Positions 1 through 10,900 of a DNA stretch of 64,000 bases are shown one piece after another. The notes under the pieces were generated by a model. That model searched no databases. It was not told the DNA's origin and saw only the letters and a program-made list of their open reading frames with translations. The translations under genes were made by a program, and so were the position numbers. The DNA comes from Yamadazyma tenuis (Eukaryota > Ascomycota > Pichiomycetes > Serinales > Debaryomycetaceae). The first letter of the stretch is position 1. Each line of letters begins with the position of its first letter. Location: NCBI RefSeq assembly GCF_029203305.1, contig NC_089466.1, positions 558,001-622,000 of the forward strand, written 5' to 3'.

Positions 1-1
1 T

Positions 2-796
2 CTTAATGTTTCTTACAAAATGGCAAAAGAAGAGTGCATCGCATTAATGAATGAGTTAATTCCTTTCGTATTCGAGCTTATCGAACCAAGCGAGCTCAGT
101 TTGGAGCACAAACTCAGCCTTTTGAAACTATTGAGAGTGATAAAAATTGTGGATGAAGACGCAATGAAAGATCTCAATGCAAATGTTATATCATTGCCTT
201 CAACTCTATACTACGAGCTTCTATTCACAATTAACCCGATCGTCGTATCGGAAGCGTGTGGGTTTTTAGCGTTTTCAAAAACCTATAAGAATTATACAGC
301 CCAAGAGAAGGTTGTTATAAACTCGATAGTTTTCGACACTCTCAACTTCTTGTGGAGAGACAAGGCGTTCTACAAAGACACGAATTCACAGAGAAACAGT
401 AAGGGGATGTATTTTGCACCGGAGTTTATCAACAAACTCCCCACAATTAACGTGTTTAACTACACAAGTCTCGTTCAGTTGGAAAACGTTGGAAACATGT
501 TCCACAATCCAGTATGGTCTTACTTGGTTTCCCAGATCTTATGGGAAATTGAAGACAAATGGCCCCATATTTCCACTAGACATCCCGGCCCGGTGACCAA
601 GGAATCGGTAGCATCGCTAGTAAACAATCCTAGTATCGAATGGCTTGACACTGATTACGACTCCTTAAAGGTGCAGGTTCTCCGGGGTTTGGATAAGTTG
701 GGGTATAATGGGTTAGGCGATTTACTATTTGGATCTTTGCGGACTATTGCCTCATCTAGAGACGAGCTGCCACTAATAATACCCGAAACTGACTAA
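2..796 (+). CDS. CTF3: Probable CENP-I/Mis6 kinetochore subunit, 3' end only
   Basis: This is an open frame entering from the left edge; the first in-window ATG (20) is preceded by sense codons, so the true start lies outside. About 264 residues remain, against roughly 730 for S. cerevisiae Ctf3. The piece is helical, with a LNFLWRDKAF segment followed by a 'NMFHNPVWSYLV' stretch, which resembles the C-terminal part of the CENP-I/Mis6 family. That family is part of the inner-kinetochore CCAN, with CENP-H/K. Gene order gives weak support: CTF3 lies on the same S. cerevisiae arm as BDF1, DUS4, VIP1 and BER1, all present in this window. The identification rests on remembered family features of a helical protein and is tentative; a different helical-repeat protein is possible. 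Confidence 0.45.
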   Translation, partial: LNVSYKMAKEECIALMNELIPFVFELIEPSELSLEHKLSLLKLLRVIKIVDEDAMKDLNANVISLPSTLYYELLFTINPIVVSEACGFLAFSKTYKNYTAQEKVVINSIVFDTLNFLWRDKAFYKDTNSQRNSKGMYFAPEFINKLPTINVFNYTSLVQLENVGNMFHNPVWSYLVSQILWEIEDKWPHISTRHPGPVTKESVASLVNNPSIEWLDTDYDSLKVQVLRGLDKLGYNGLGDLLFGSLRTIASSRDELPLIIPETD

Positions 797-1663
797 GACC
801 AATTCAAAATTTTATATGTATAATATAATACACTAATTTATGTGGTCCATGGTTTGCTCCAGATGTAAGTTTGTGGAGCGGGTGCAAAAAATAGAGCACC
901 ATGCCCCCGTACTCACGTAGTGCGCCCGGCGGCCTCGCGCAAAAAAATAATTTATTCAGCCCAACATTCAACAAAACACCGTTAAAACTACATACAGGAA
1001 CATTAAAATGCTAAACGCCATAAATTACGATCACGCCAGAAACATATTAACATGGGACAGGAAAAGCGTGCATGCCCCTTTATATTGTTGAATCTTGGAA
1101 ATACACGCTCTGGGGACTCAATATTAATTGTGGGTCTTGCGATTGGCGGTGACACGGCCGTCTGTTTGTCTCATAACGTCGCCACCGCCTGCGATCAATG
1201 TTGCAAAGAATCGTGGTGTACTAACCAAGATAGGTGCGATGGGATTTACAAACATTGATTTTTTGGGAACCATTTATGGAAAGATGTCATTATGTTAAAG
1301 TTACCTTTGCCAACTCTATAACAAGAACAACTAAACAAACCTTACAAAAGTAGTACGCTTTTTAAGGAGCACACATTTCTCATCTACAAAAGTCTCAGGT
1401 GCTGAAACATATGGGTTTCTGAAATGGCGGTGGTCCGGTGTGTGCAGGAGGCCACCAACAAAATTTAACCAACAAAAAATCGTTGGACCATAGCCAGTAT
1501 TTAAATACATAGCGATCGCTTCAAAGTAATTTAGACGGGATACAATAGGTCTAGTATACATCTACATCTTCGGTACTGGAACCTTGCGAGCTTAATACAT
1601 TCGGACTAATAAACCTCTAATCATCTGGCTGTTTGTGAACATAATATTACCACTATCCATCCC
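797..1663. other. Intergenic region, FAS1 promoter
   Basis: These 867 bp lie between the CTF3-like stop and the FAS1 ATG and act as the FAS1 upstream region. A short GC-rich island at about 918-940 ends in CTCGCGCAA (CGCGC at 936-940), a Rsc3-like core. There is a TATTTAAATA palindrome near 1497-1506. A GGTGTGTGCA stretch near 1437-1447 vaguely resembles a Rap1/telomere-type site, but I do not claim it. Short frames here (for example 1052-1258) look random in composition. No tRNA-like B box was seen. Confidence 0.5.
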
Positions 1664-4600
1664 ATGTCCACCACAAGACCGTTCCAGTTAAATCATGGAT
1701 CGTTGGAATTCACAATTTTGGTACCATCTAACGTGTATCAGAATTTCATTCAATTGAATCAACAGTTTACCAAGCATTACTTACCCTTGCCCACCGAAGG
1801 ATTTAATGACTTGGATGAACCCAGTTCTCCTATCGAGCTTTTTTCCAAGTTCATGGGGTTCATAAACAAATCTATTGCCAGAAGCAACAGAAATTTGACT
1901 TTGACCGATTCCGAATTAGAATCTGTGTTGAGTTACTGTGTCAATGAGTTCAAGTCAAATATTATCAACCAGGACATCCACTCGTTTGTGCTTAACTTGT
2001 TGAAGAATGACGAGTATCCAACCACTTTGGACAAAGTCAAGGACATCATCAGAAACTACTACCAAAGCATCAGTTTAATTTCTACAGAAACCGTTGAATC
2101 CAGGAATGTGTCGTTGAAATCCAACTTGTTGAACTGTGAAAGTGCCGATATATTTGCCATTTTTGGTGGTCAAGGAAACTCCGATGACTATTTCGAAGAG
2201 TTGAGAGAATTATACAATATTTATAACCCCCTCATCAAAAACTTGATTTCTGAAATCAACTCCAGCTTACAGACCTTGTTGAAAAAAGTCGATAATGTCG
2301 ACAAGGTTTACACCCAGGGATTAGATATTATCCAGTGGTTAGAAAACAAGGATAAGACTCCTGATCAAGATTACCTTTTAAGTGTTCCTGTTAGTTGCCC
2401 ATTGATTTGCCTTATCCAATTATGTCACTACCAAATTACTTGTAAGATCTTGGATATCCACCCTGGCGAATTCTTAAGCCATTTGAAGGGCTCAACCGGT
2501 CACTCTCAAGGTTTAGTTACTTCGGTGGCCATAAGTTGTTCTAACAACTGGGAACAATTTTTGGGGAACTCTGTCAAAGCCATTAATTTATTATTTTTCA
2601 TTGGTTTAAGATGCTTAATAACCTATCCAAGTACCACTTTACCTCCTTCAATGTTGCAAGACTCATTGGAAAATGGTGAAGGTAGACCATCTCCTATGTT
2701 ATCGGTTAGAGACTTATCTGAAGAGCAAGTTGAAAAATTCATTGCTCAAACTAATGCCCATTTACCAGCAGATAAGCACATTTCGATTTCTTTAGTTAAT
2801 GGCCCTAACCAATTGGTTGTTTCTGGTCCTCCCGAATCTTTATATGGTTTGAATCTCACCTTGAGAAATGGAAAGGCTCAACCTGGGTTGGATCAATCAA
2901 GAATTCCTCACTCCAAGAGAAAGTTGAAATTTTCCAACAGATTCTTACCTATCTTTGCACCTTTTCATTCTCATTTATTGAAGGATGCCAACGACTTAAT
3001 TATTGAAGATTTGAAGTTGAACGAACTCGAATTTGCAGCAAAAAGCTTGAAAATTCCTGTTTATGACACTTTTAATGGAGAAAACTTTCAAGATTTCACG
3101 GCTTCGACTTCTGTAAGTGAGAGACTTGTGTACTTGATTACACAATTGCCCGTGAACTGGGAAGTTGCCACAAACTTCAAATCTACTCACATTTTGGACT
3201 TTGGTCCAGGTGGTGTTAGTGGATTGGGTGTATTGACTCATAAGAACAAGGATGGTACTGGTTCAAGAATAATCTTGGCAGGTACTTTGGATTACCATAT
3301 TAACAAGGAAAATGACGAGTATGGATTCAAGCAAGAATTGTTCAATTATGACAAATTGGCTACTGTCAAATTTCAAGCCAACTGGAATGACGATTTCAAA
3401 CCAACTTTGATCAAGAACAAATCCGGTAAAGTGTTTGTTTCTACGAAGTTCTCGAAACTTTTGTCCAGAGCCCCTCTTATGGTTCCTGGTATGACTCCTA
3501 CCACCATTAATCCTGGATTTGTCATTGATACTTTGAATGCTGGTTATCATATTGAATTGGGTGGTGGTGGTTACTTCCATCCAAAGATGTTACAAGATGC
3601 ATTGGATGAGATTAGGGATAAGATTGTTCCTGGGTATGGTATTTGCATTAACTTAATTTATGTCAACCCAAGACTTTTGCAATGGGCCATTCCTTTGATC
3701 AAAGAATTGAGAGAACAGGGCTACCCAATCCAGGGTATTACTATTGGTGCTGGTGTTCCATCATTAGAAATTGCAAATGAATATATTTCTGATTTGAAGC
3801 TCACTCATTTGGGTCTCAAACCAGGTTCTATTGATGCCATCAACCAAGTGGTTAACATTGCCAAGCACAATCCTCATTTCCCAATCGTATTGCAATGGAC
3901 TGGTGGTAGAGGTGGTGGTCACCATTCCTTTGAAGATTTCCATCAACCAATTTTACAAATGTATTCCAAGATTAGAAAGTATTCTAATATCATTTTGGTT
4001 GCTGGTTCTGGATTTGGTTCAGATGAGGACACTTACCCTTATTTGACTGGTACTTGGGCTAATGCTTATAACTACCCTTCGATGCCTTTTGATGGTGTTC
4101 TTTTCGGTTCAAGAGTTATGGTTGCCAAAGAAGCCTTCACTTCTTTGGCCGCTAAGAAGGCTATTGCCGCTACTTCTGGTGTCCAAGACCATGAATGGGA
4201 GAGTACTTACAACAAGCCAACTGGTGGTATTTTGACTGTTACTTCTGAAATGGGTGAACCAATTCATAAAATTGCTACCAGAGGTGTCAAATTGTGGAAA
4301 GAATTCGATGAAACTATTTTCAACTTACCTAAGAACAAATTGGTGGAAACTTTAAAAGCTAAGAAGGATTATATCATCTCAAGATTGAACAAGGATTTCC
4401 AAAAGGTTTGGTTCGGTAAAAACTCACAAGGTGTTTGTGATTTGGAAGAGATGACTTACCAAGAGGTTTCTAATAGACTTATTGAACTCATGTATGTTTC
4501 CAAGTCAAAGAGATGGATTGATGTGACTTTGAGAAATCTCTGGGGAGACTACCTTAAGAGAGTCGAAGAAAGATTCGCTAGCAATGATGTTGAATCTTTA

Positions 4601-7600
4601 ATTCAAAATTACAACCAATTGACTGTCAACCCTCAAGCTTTCAGCGATAAATTCTTCGAAAGATTCTCCGCTGGTAAAGAACAATTGATCAACGAAGAAG
4701 ATTGTGATTATTTCCTCATCTTGTGCACCAGGCCAACTCAAAAACCATGTCCATTCGTTCCTGTCTTAGATGAAAACTTTTCTTTGTATTTCAAAAAGGA
4801 TAGTTTGTGGCAGAGTGAAGATTTGGAAGCTGTTGTTGACGAAGACGTCGAAAGAACTTGTATTTTGCATGGACCTGTTGCTGCTCAATTTACCAATAAA
4901 GTTGATGAACCAATCAAGGAAATCTTGGATAACATCCACGAAGGTCATATCAAGAGATTATTGAAAGATTACTACAATGACGATGAATCCTTGATTCCTA
5001 CCGTGGAATACTTTGGTGGTGACATAAAGAACACGTCTGCTGATTCTTTACCTTCGTCTCTCAAAATTGAGGTGGCTGGTTCTAAGAAGACCATCACTAT
5101 TGGTGAAGGGGCTTTACCTGAATTGAGTTCTTGGATTGACTTATTGGCTGGAGAAAAATTAAACTGGCTTCACGCCTTCATCAAGAGTCAAAGAATTGTC
5201 CAGGGCAGTAGCTACATGGATAACTCGGCTCACTCGGTTTTGTCTCCTGTTAATAACATGATTATCGAGATTGACAACTTCGAATCAAACACTGATCAAG
5301 TTTTGACCAGCTATGAGAAAGTTTCTGGTGACTATAAACCTGTTGTAAAGATATCCTTCAACAAGAAGAAGGAGCTTATTGAATACAGATTAGTTGAACA
5401 TAGAACTGCCGACTCCACTCCAGTTGAGCTTCCTTTCTTATTTAGATACGAGCCTAACGATGGGTTTGCTCCAATCCTAGAAGTTATGGAGGACAGAAAC
5501 ATCAGAATAAAGGAATTCTACTGGAAGTTATGGTATGGATCTAACTCACCTGTGAACTTGGACATTGATGTTTCAAAGATTATCGAAGGTGAAGAAATCA
5601 CTATTAATGCCCAAGATATTAGCGAATTTACTCACGCTATCGGTAACAAGCTGGAAGCTTTTGTTTCAAGAAACGGAAAGGAGAGCTACGCGCCAATGGA
5701 TTTTGCTATTGTTATCGGTTGGAAGGCTATCATAAACGCTATCTTCCCTAGAACTGTTGATGGTGATTTGTTGAAACTTGTTCATTTATCTAATGGTTAC
5801 AAGATGATCCCTGGTGCCAAGTTGTTGAAGAATGGTGACAAGGTAGCCTCTAAGGCTGAAATCAAATCAGTCTTGAACCAAGCCAGTGGAAAGATGGTTG
5901 AAGTCATTGGTACTATCTACAGAGAAAACAAGCCAGTAATGGAAGTTACTTCTCAATTCTTGTACCGCGGAGACTACAAAGACTTTGAGAACACCTTCAG
6001 CAAGATCACTGAAACACCTTACGAAATCAAGATCAATAACTCTAAGGATTTAGCCATTTTGAAATCAAAAGAGTGGTTCGAATTGGAGAAGGATATCGAC
6101 TTGTTGAACAAGACTTTGACGTTCAGATTGGAATCGGTTTACAAATACAAGTCTACTGAAATCTTTTCTTCTATTCACACTTCTGGTAAGGTCTACTATG
6201 AATTACCTACCAAGGAAGTGGTTGAAGTCGCTAGTGTTAACTATGAAGCTGGTAGATCATACGGTAACCCAGTTATCGACTACTTGTCAAGAAATGGAAG
6301 TACCATCGAGCAAGCTGTTATATTTGAGAACTCAATTCCTTTGTCTTCTAACGAAGAATTAACTTCGAAGGCTCCAACTACAAATGAACCTTATGCTAAA
6401 GTATCTGGTGACTACAATCCAATTCATGTTTCCAGAGTGTTTGCTAACTACGCTGGCTTACCTGGTACAATTACTCACGGTATGTACTCTTCTGGTTCTA
6501 TCAGATCATTGGTTGAAGAATGGGCTGCAAACTCTGTTGCCGAAAGAGTAAGAGCCTTCAAATGTAACTTTCTTGGTATGGTTCTTCCAAATGATGTTTT
6601 GCAAACTACTTTGGAGCACATTGGTATGATCAATGGTAGAAAGATTATCAAGATTCAAACCAAGAATATTGAAACTGAGACTGTGGTATTGGATGGTGAA
6701 GCAGAAATTGAACAACCAATTACTACCTATGTGTTCACTGGTCAAGGTTCTCAAGAACAAGGTATGGGTATGGACTTGTACGAGAAGTCAGCTGTCGCCA
6801 AAGATGTTTGGGACAGAGCTGATTTGCACTTCATCAACAACTATGGTTTCTCTATTTTGGACATTGTTAAGAATAATCCAAATGAATTGACTATCCACTT
6901 CAACGGTAAGAAGGGTAGAAAAATCAGAGAAAACTATATTACTATGATGTTCGAAACTATTGCTGAAAATGGTGAAATCAAATCTGAAAAGATCTTCAAG
7001 GAAATCGACAACACTACCACCAAACACACCTTCGTGTCTCCAACTGGTTTACTTTCTGCCACTCAGTTTACTCAACCGGCTTTGACCTTGATGGAAAAGG
7101 CCAGTTATGAAGACATCAAGGCAAAGGGATTGGTACCATCCGATGCTATGTTTGCTGGTCACTCTTTGGGTGAATATTCTGCTTTATCTTCTTTGGCCAA
7201 CGTTATGCCTATTGAATCTTTGGTTGATGTTGTTTTCTACAGAGGTATGACTATGCAAGTTGCAGTCCCAAGAGATGAAACTGGTAGATCTAATTATGGT
7301 ATGTGTGCTGTCAACCCTACTAGAGTTGGACCAACTTTCAACGATGCTGCCTTGAGGTTTGTTGTTGACGAAGTTTCTGCTCGGACTGGTTGGTTATTGG
7401 AGATTGTTAACTACAATGTTGAAAACACTCAATACGTTACTGCTGGTGACTTGAGAGCTTTAGACACATTAACGAATGTTTTGAATGTCATTAAACTTAA
7501 CAAGATTGACTTGGTTAAGTTGCAAGCTCAAATGTCTCTTGATAAGGTCAAGGAGCATTTGAATGAAATCATCAAAGAAGTTAGCACTAAGTCTTTGGCT

Positions 7601-7897
7601 AAACCACAACCAATTGATTTGGAAAGAGGATTTGCTGTTATTCCATTGAAGGGTATTTCTGTTCCTTTCCATTCTTCTTACTTGATGTCTGGTGTTAAAC
7701 CATTCCAGAGATTCTTGAACAAGAAAATTCCAAAATCTTCCGTCAAACCAAAAGATTTGATCAACAAGTATATTCCTAATTTGACTGCCAAGCCATTTGA
7801 AATTACCAAGGAATACTTTGAAGAGGTTTATCAATTAACCAAATCCGAAAAATTGAAGTCAATTATTGAGAACTGGGAGTCTTACGAGTCTGCCTAA
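1664..7897 (+). CDS. FAS1: Fatty acid synthase subunit beta
   Basis: This 2077-residue protein is the beta subunit of the cytosolic type I fatty acid synthase (alpha6beta6), close to the 2051 residues of S. cerevisiae Fas1. It carries the acetyltransferase, enoyl reductase, dehydratase and malonyl/palmitoyl transferase activities. Visible in order: acetyltransferase GHSQG with nucleophile Ser281; the FMN-dependent enoyl reductase core, with PLMVPGMTPTT near 605 and GGRGGGHH at 747-754; the hot-dog dehydratase motif GDYNPIH with His1588, followed by THGMYSS; and the transferase GQGSQ, then GHSLGE with Ser1834. The ATG at 1664 begins the conserved N-terminus. It is intact and uninterrupted. The CTG at 5651-5653 (codon 1330) should read Ser. 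It is tail-to-tail with VIP1, 74 bp apart. In S. cerevisiae FAS1 neighbours PRS1, which lies just beyond VIP1 here. Confidence 0.98.
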   Translation: MSTTRPFQLNHGSLEFTILVPSNVYQNFIQLNQQFTKHYLPLPTEGFNDLDEPSSPIELFSKFMGFINKSIARSNRNLTLTDSELESVLSYCVNEFKSNIINQDIHSFVLNLLKNDEYPTTLDKVKDIIRNYYQSISLISTETVESRNVSLKSNLLNCESADIFAIFGGQGNSDDYFEELRELYNIYNPLIKNLISEINSSLQTLLKKVDNVDKVYTQGLDIIQWLENKDKTPDQDYLLSVPVSCPLICLIQLCHYQITCKILDIHPGEFLSHLKGSTGHSQGLVTSVAISCSNNWEQFLGNSVKAINLLFFIGLRCLITYPSTTLPPSMLQDSLENGEGRPSPMLSVRDLSEEQVEKFIAQTNAHLPADKHISISLVNGPNQLVVSGPPESLYGLNLTLRNGKAQPGLDQSRIPHSKRKLKFSNRFLPIFAPFHSHLLKDANDLIIEDLKLNELEFAAKSLKIPVYDTFNGENFQDFTASTSVSERLVYLITQLPVNWEVATNFKSTHILDFGPGGVSGLGVLTHKNKDGTGSRIILAGTLDYHINKENDEYGFKQELFNYDKLATVKFQANWNDDFKPTLIKNKSGKVFVSTKFSKLLSRAPLMVPGMTPTTINPGFVIDTLNAGYHIELGGGGYFHPKMLQDALDEIRDKIVPGYGICINLIYVNPRLLQWAIPLIKELREQGYPIQGITIGAGVPSLEIANEYISDLKLTHLGLKPGSIDAINQVVNIAKHNPHFPIVLQWTGGRGGGHHSFEDFHQPILQMYSKIRKYSNIILVAGSGFGSDEDTYPYLTGTWANAYNYPSMPFDGVLFGSRVMVAKEAFTSLAAKKAIAATSGVQDHEWESTYNKPTGGILTVTSEMGEPIHKIATRGVKLWKEFDETIFNLPKNKLVETLKAKKDYIISRLNKDFQKVWFGKNSQGVCDLEEMTYQEVSNRLIELMYVSKSKRWIDVTLRNLWGDYLKRVEERFASNDVESLIQNYNQLTVNPQAFSDKFFERFSAGKEQLINEEDCDYFLILCTRPTQKPCPFVPVLDENFSLYFKKDSLWQSEDLEAVVDEDVERTCILHGPVAAQFTNKVDEPIKEILDNIHEGHIKRLLKDYYNDDESLIPTVEYFGGDIKNTSADSLPSSLKIEVAGSKKTITIGEGALPELSSWIDLLAGEKLNWLHAFIKSQRIVQGSSYMDNSAHSVLSPVNNMIIEIDNFESNTDQVLTSYEKVSGDYKPVVKISFNKKKELIEYRLVEHRTADSTPVELPFLFRYEPNDGFAPILEVMEDRNIRIKEFYWKLWYGSNSPVNLDIDVSKIIEGEEITINAQDISEFTHAIGNKLEAFVSRNGKESYAPMDFAIVIGWKAIINAIFPRTVDGDLLKLVHLSNGYKMIPGAKLLKNGDKVASKAEIKSVLNQASGKMVEVIGTIYRENKPVMEVTSQFLYRGDYKDFENTFSKITETPYEIKINNSKDLAILKSKEWFELEKDIDLLNKTLTFRLESVYKYKSTEIFSSIHTSGKVYYELPTKEVVEVASVNYEAGRSYGNPVIDYLSRNGSTIEQAVIFENSIPLSSNEELTSKAPTTNEPYAKVSGDYNPIHVSRVFANYAGLPGTITHGMYSSGSIRSLVEEWAANSVAERVRAFKCNFLGMVLPNDVLQTTLEHIGMINGRKIIKIQTKNIETETVVLDGEAEIEQPITTYVFTGQGSQEQGMGMDLYEKSAVAKDVWDRADLHFINNYGFSILDIVKNNPNELTIHFNGKKGRKIRENYITMMFETIAENGEIKSEKIFKEIDNTTTKHTFVSPTGLLSATQFTQPALTLMEKASYEDIKAKGLVPSDAMFAGHSLGEYSALSSLANVMPIESLVDVVFYRGMTMQVAVPRDETGRSNYGMCAVNPTRVGPTFNDAALRFVVDEVSARTGWLLEIVNYNVENTQYVTAGDLRALDTLTNVLNVIKLNKIDLVKLQAQMSLDKVKEHLNEIIKEVSTKSLAKPQPIDLERGFAVIPLKGISVPFHSSYLMSGVKPFQRFLNKKIPKSSVKPKDLINKYIPNLTAKPFEITKEYFEEVYQLTKSEKLKSIIENWESYESA

Positions 7898-7971
7898 TTA
7901 TGATGTAAAAATTTGTTTCTTTATAGGATTTTAATATATTTAAGTTTATACAATTTTTGTACAAAAAGGAG

Positions 7972-10900
7972 TTAAAGTGCATTCATTAAAGGACTGGAAA
8001 TGTTCACTGGGGTGAACTTCTTGGGCAAAGAAACTCTGGTGAATCTTGACCTCAACTTGTGAGTTACGAAGTCCATGTCTAAATGTCTTGTCAAGTTGAT
8101 TCTTGGAATACATCCAATATAGTGATCATCGTCAAGTTGGACATCAAGTGGATCTTGGGTATGACAACCGGGAGACAAAGATAACCGAATTGAAAGTTTT
8201 TTACCACTAGGGCTGTTTCTATCACCCGCTTCAAATAGTTCAAATGTAATTTGAGAAAGGTAATCAAGCTCAGGCAATGCATTTCTAGCAATTTGCATTG
8301 GGATTTGTGATTCGTATAACACATTTAACAAGGTATATATATGAGACTCCTTAGTGAAATACATTGATACCCCTGGTGTATCATTCTTTCTAATATCTTG
8401 GATATCATTCAAGATTTGTCTGGCTAACGGCAAGGAAGTCAACAAACCAATGTCAAGTTTCTCTTCATCCTTGATGCCATACTCTTGAGGACAAATGAAA
8501 TCAAATAAAACCTTCGACAATCTGTATAGCTCTCTTAATCTGGCAAAAGTTGGGTGGTCGAATGGATTTGCATTCGAGTTTTCCAGTTTTCTGGTATTGG
8601 ACTGGTTATTCTTAGAAGAATTCTCAATTGTCTCAGTGGCATCTTTCAAGACCCAACCTAAAGAACCTGCAGCATGTCCACCACCCGAGATGTTAATTAA
8701 GTTATTAGTAGAGTTGTTCTTGGAAGGACTGGTTGAGTTTGGACCGGAAGAGCTTTCGTTTGGAATCTTGAAATTATTCATGGCCAAAATATTGATAGGA
8801 TATTCACTCACCAAACCACTCAGGTTGACTGTATCACCACATGTTTCACTCAATAGCTGTATCAATTTTTCGTCTTTGGGATCATATGAAAAAACGTTTT
8901 GTAAAAATGATCTATTGTGCAAAGCATCATACTTCATGGTGTCATAGAGTTCACTGATCTTAGATGGATGTGTTTTTTCCACAGTAGTGAACTCCTGGAA
9001 TAATTTATCCCATCTTTCCTTGAATAATGTGGAGTCTTCACCACAACACCAAGACTCTTGGAATGAAGAGACATCCTTATTCTCAAAGTTATATTCCATG
9101 AGTTTCTTATGGAAATTCATTAATTGACATACCCTTTTAATAACAACAAAAGGCTGAGGCATCTTTGGAGGCCAAGTGAACTGTGGGGGTGCTTCAGCTC
9201 CTTGTCGTAAGAGAGGTTTCAACTTTTTCTTGACTTTATCCATTAAATCCTTCGCAGCGTTGGAATCATCCAACAAGTCTTTTCTAATGGTCATGAAATC
9301 ACCTGGAAGCTCATCTTGGTCTTTATCATAACCTAACAAAGCCATAGATGCCAAATGTGCTGAAGCAATAACTCTTCTTTCTGAGGAGGTGTACACCTTG
9401 ACATCTTTCAAAGCTTCACGATTCAACAATTTAATATTCTGTCTCAATTGCTCCCCCACATCAGTGGCTTGATATTTAGCAGAATGAGTTGGCTCACCAC
9501 CCCATTTCAAGATGAATTGAACCTTTTCGACAAATTCTGGATCATCTTTAGACAAAGAAGGTTTAAGTTGGATCTTAGTACCTGGAAAGTTCATCTTCTT
9601 TTCCAAAGCGGTTCTCAATTGCTTAAGCTTCTTCAAATCTTCCAACTTCTTTGCTTCAGCAATTTTGACAGTTTCTAAAACCACCTGCAAGTCTGGAACC
9701 TCTCTGATGATAACCTCCTCTTTATGACCCTTCAATAATGAAATAAAAAGAGGGGATCTAAAAGAGTATTTAAACTTCTGTTTAGGTGTTCTATCTGCAT
9801 GTCTGATGACAGAAACCATACCCTTGAAAACCCATTTTTGTTCTTTTTCTTCGAATTGAGATTTGTTAAGGAGTTTCTTAGAAGGTGGAATCTTATCCTT
9901 GATAAGGTCTCTTGACTTCTTGGCCTCTATGAACAAATTCCTCAAGATACTCGAACACGAATCATAGTAATCATTGTTATCTTTGACAAATGAAAATCCA
10001 TTCACATCAATGACGTAGGACTTATTAAGCACTCTCAATAAATCAAATCCACAAATAGTTTGTTTGAATGTGTTACTAATATTCTGGGCCATAATCTTCT
10101 CTTCATCGGATAGTTGAGTGATAAATCTAATTTCTTTGCCATGAGTATTACGTCTTACAATTCCATCAACAACAGGAGATTTGCGGGTTTCTGCATGACA
10201 GAATCCGGCTCCAACAGTATAGGCCTTAACATCTTCGAAATTATCAGTATCCATGAAAGTTTCATAGATATATGAGCCTTCAGTTCTTGGAGTAGTTAAT
10301 TCAGGATCAAACTCAGAGGATTTGTTACCGATCTTACGGAACAATCTCCGACCTCCACCTCCAGTGGATGTTGGATAGTAGATATACACATTATGGTCTT
10401 CACCATCGACGGGCTTTTCCACATACGGTTTTCTGATGATTTTTCCATTAACCTTGAGGGTATCATCATCAACCATTTCCCACTCAGCTTCAGGTTGGTC
10501 GGTCAAGTTTTGGATCTTTTCTTCAGTAAAACCAGCTTCTCTCAATTTAACTTCCAACACTTCATCTAGCTGGGGTCCCCCATCTCTACTAATTTCCAAA
10601 CGATAAGGAGTAGGAACTTTCAGATGATCTAAGATAGCCAACACCAATCTTCTATCCCATAGAGCCTTCTGAAACACCAAGTCATTAATCATGTAAGGTT
10701 TACGATAATTAACATAGCTTATGGCTTTGTCCAAGGGAAATCCAGTGGAGAAGAAACTGATTAAAAAATCACAGGTTGGCCAATTTTCAATAGACTCATC
10801 CAAAATAACTTTATCACCAAAAATCACCGTTTCAAACTCACCATTTTCAATGAGTCTGTTCAAAATTCTTCTGCATGGTTTAGACATCACTTTAGCATCC

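Noticed and set aside
1052..1258. 68-codon plus frame in the FAS1 upstream region
   Set aside because: Cys-rich random-looking product with no recognisable domain, within a promoter.
1437..1450. Rap1-like or telomere-like GGTGTGTGCA site upstream of FAS1
   Set aside because: Too short and degenerate to support without a clade-specific motif model.
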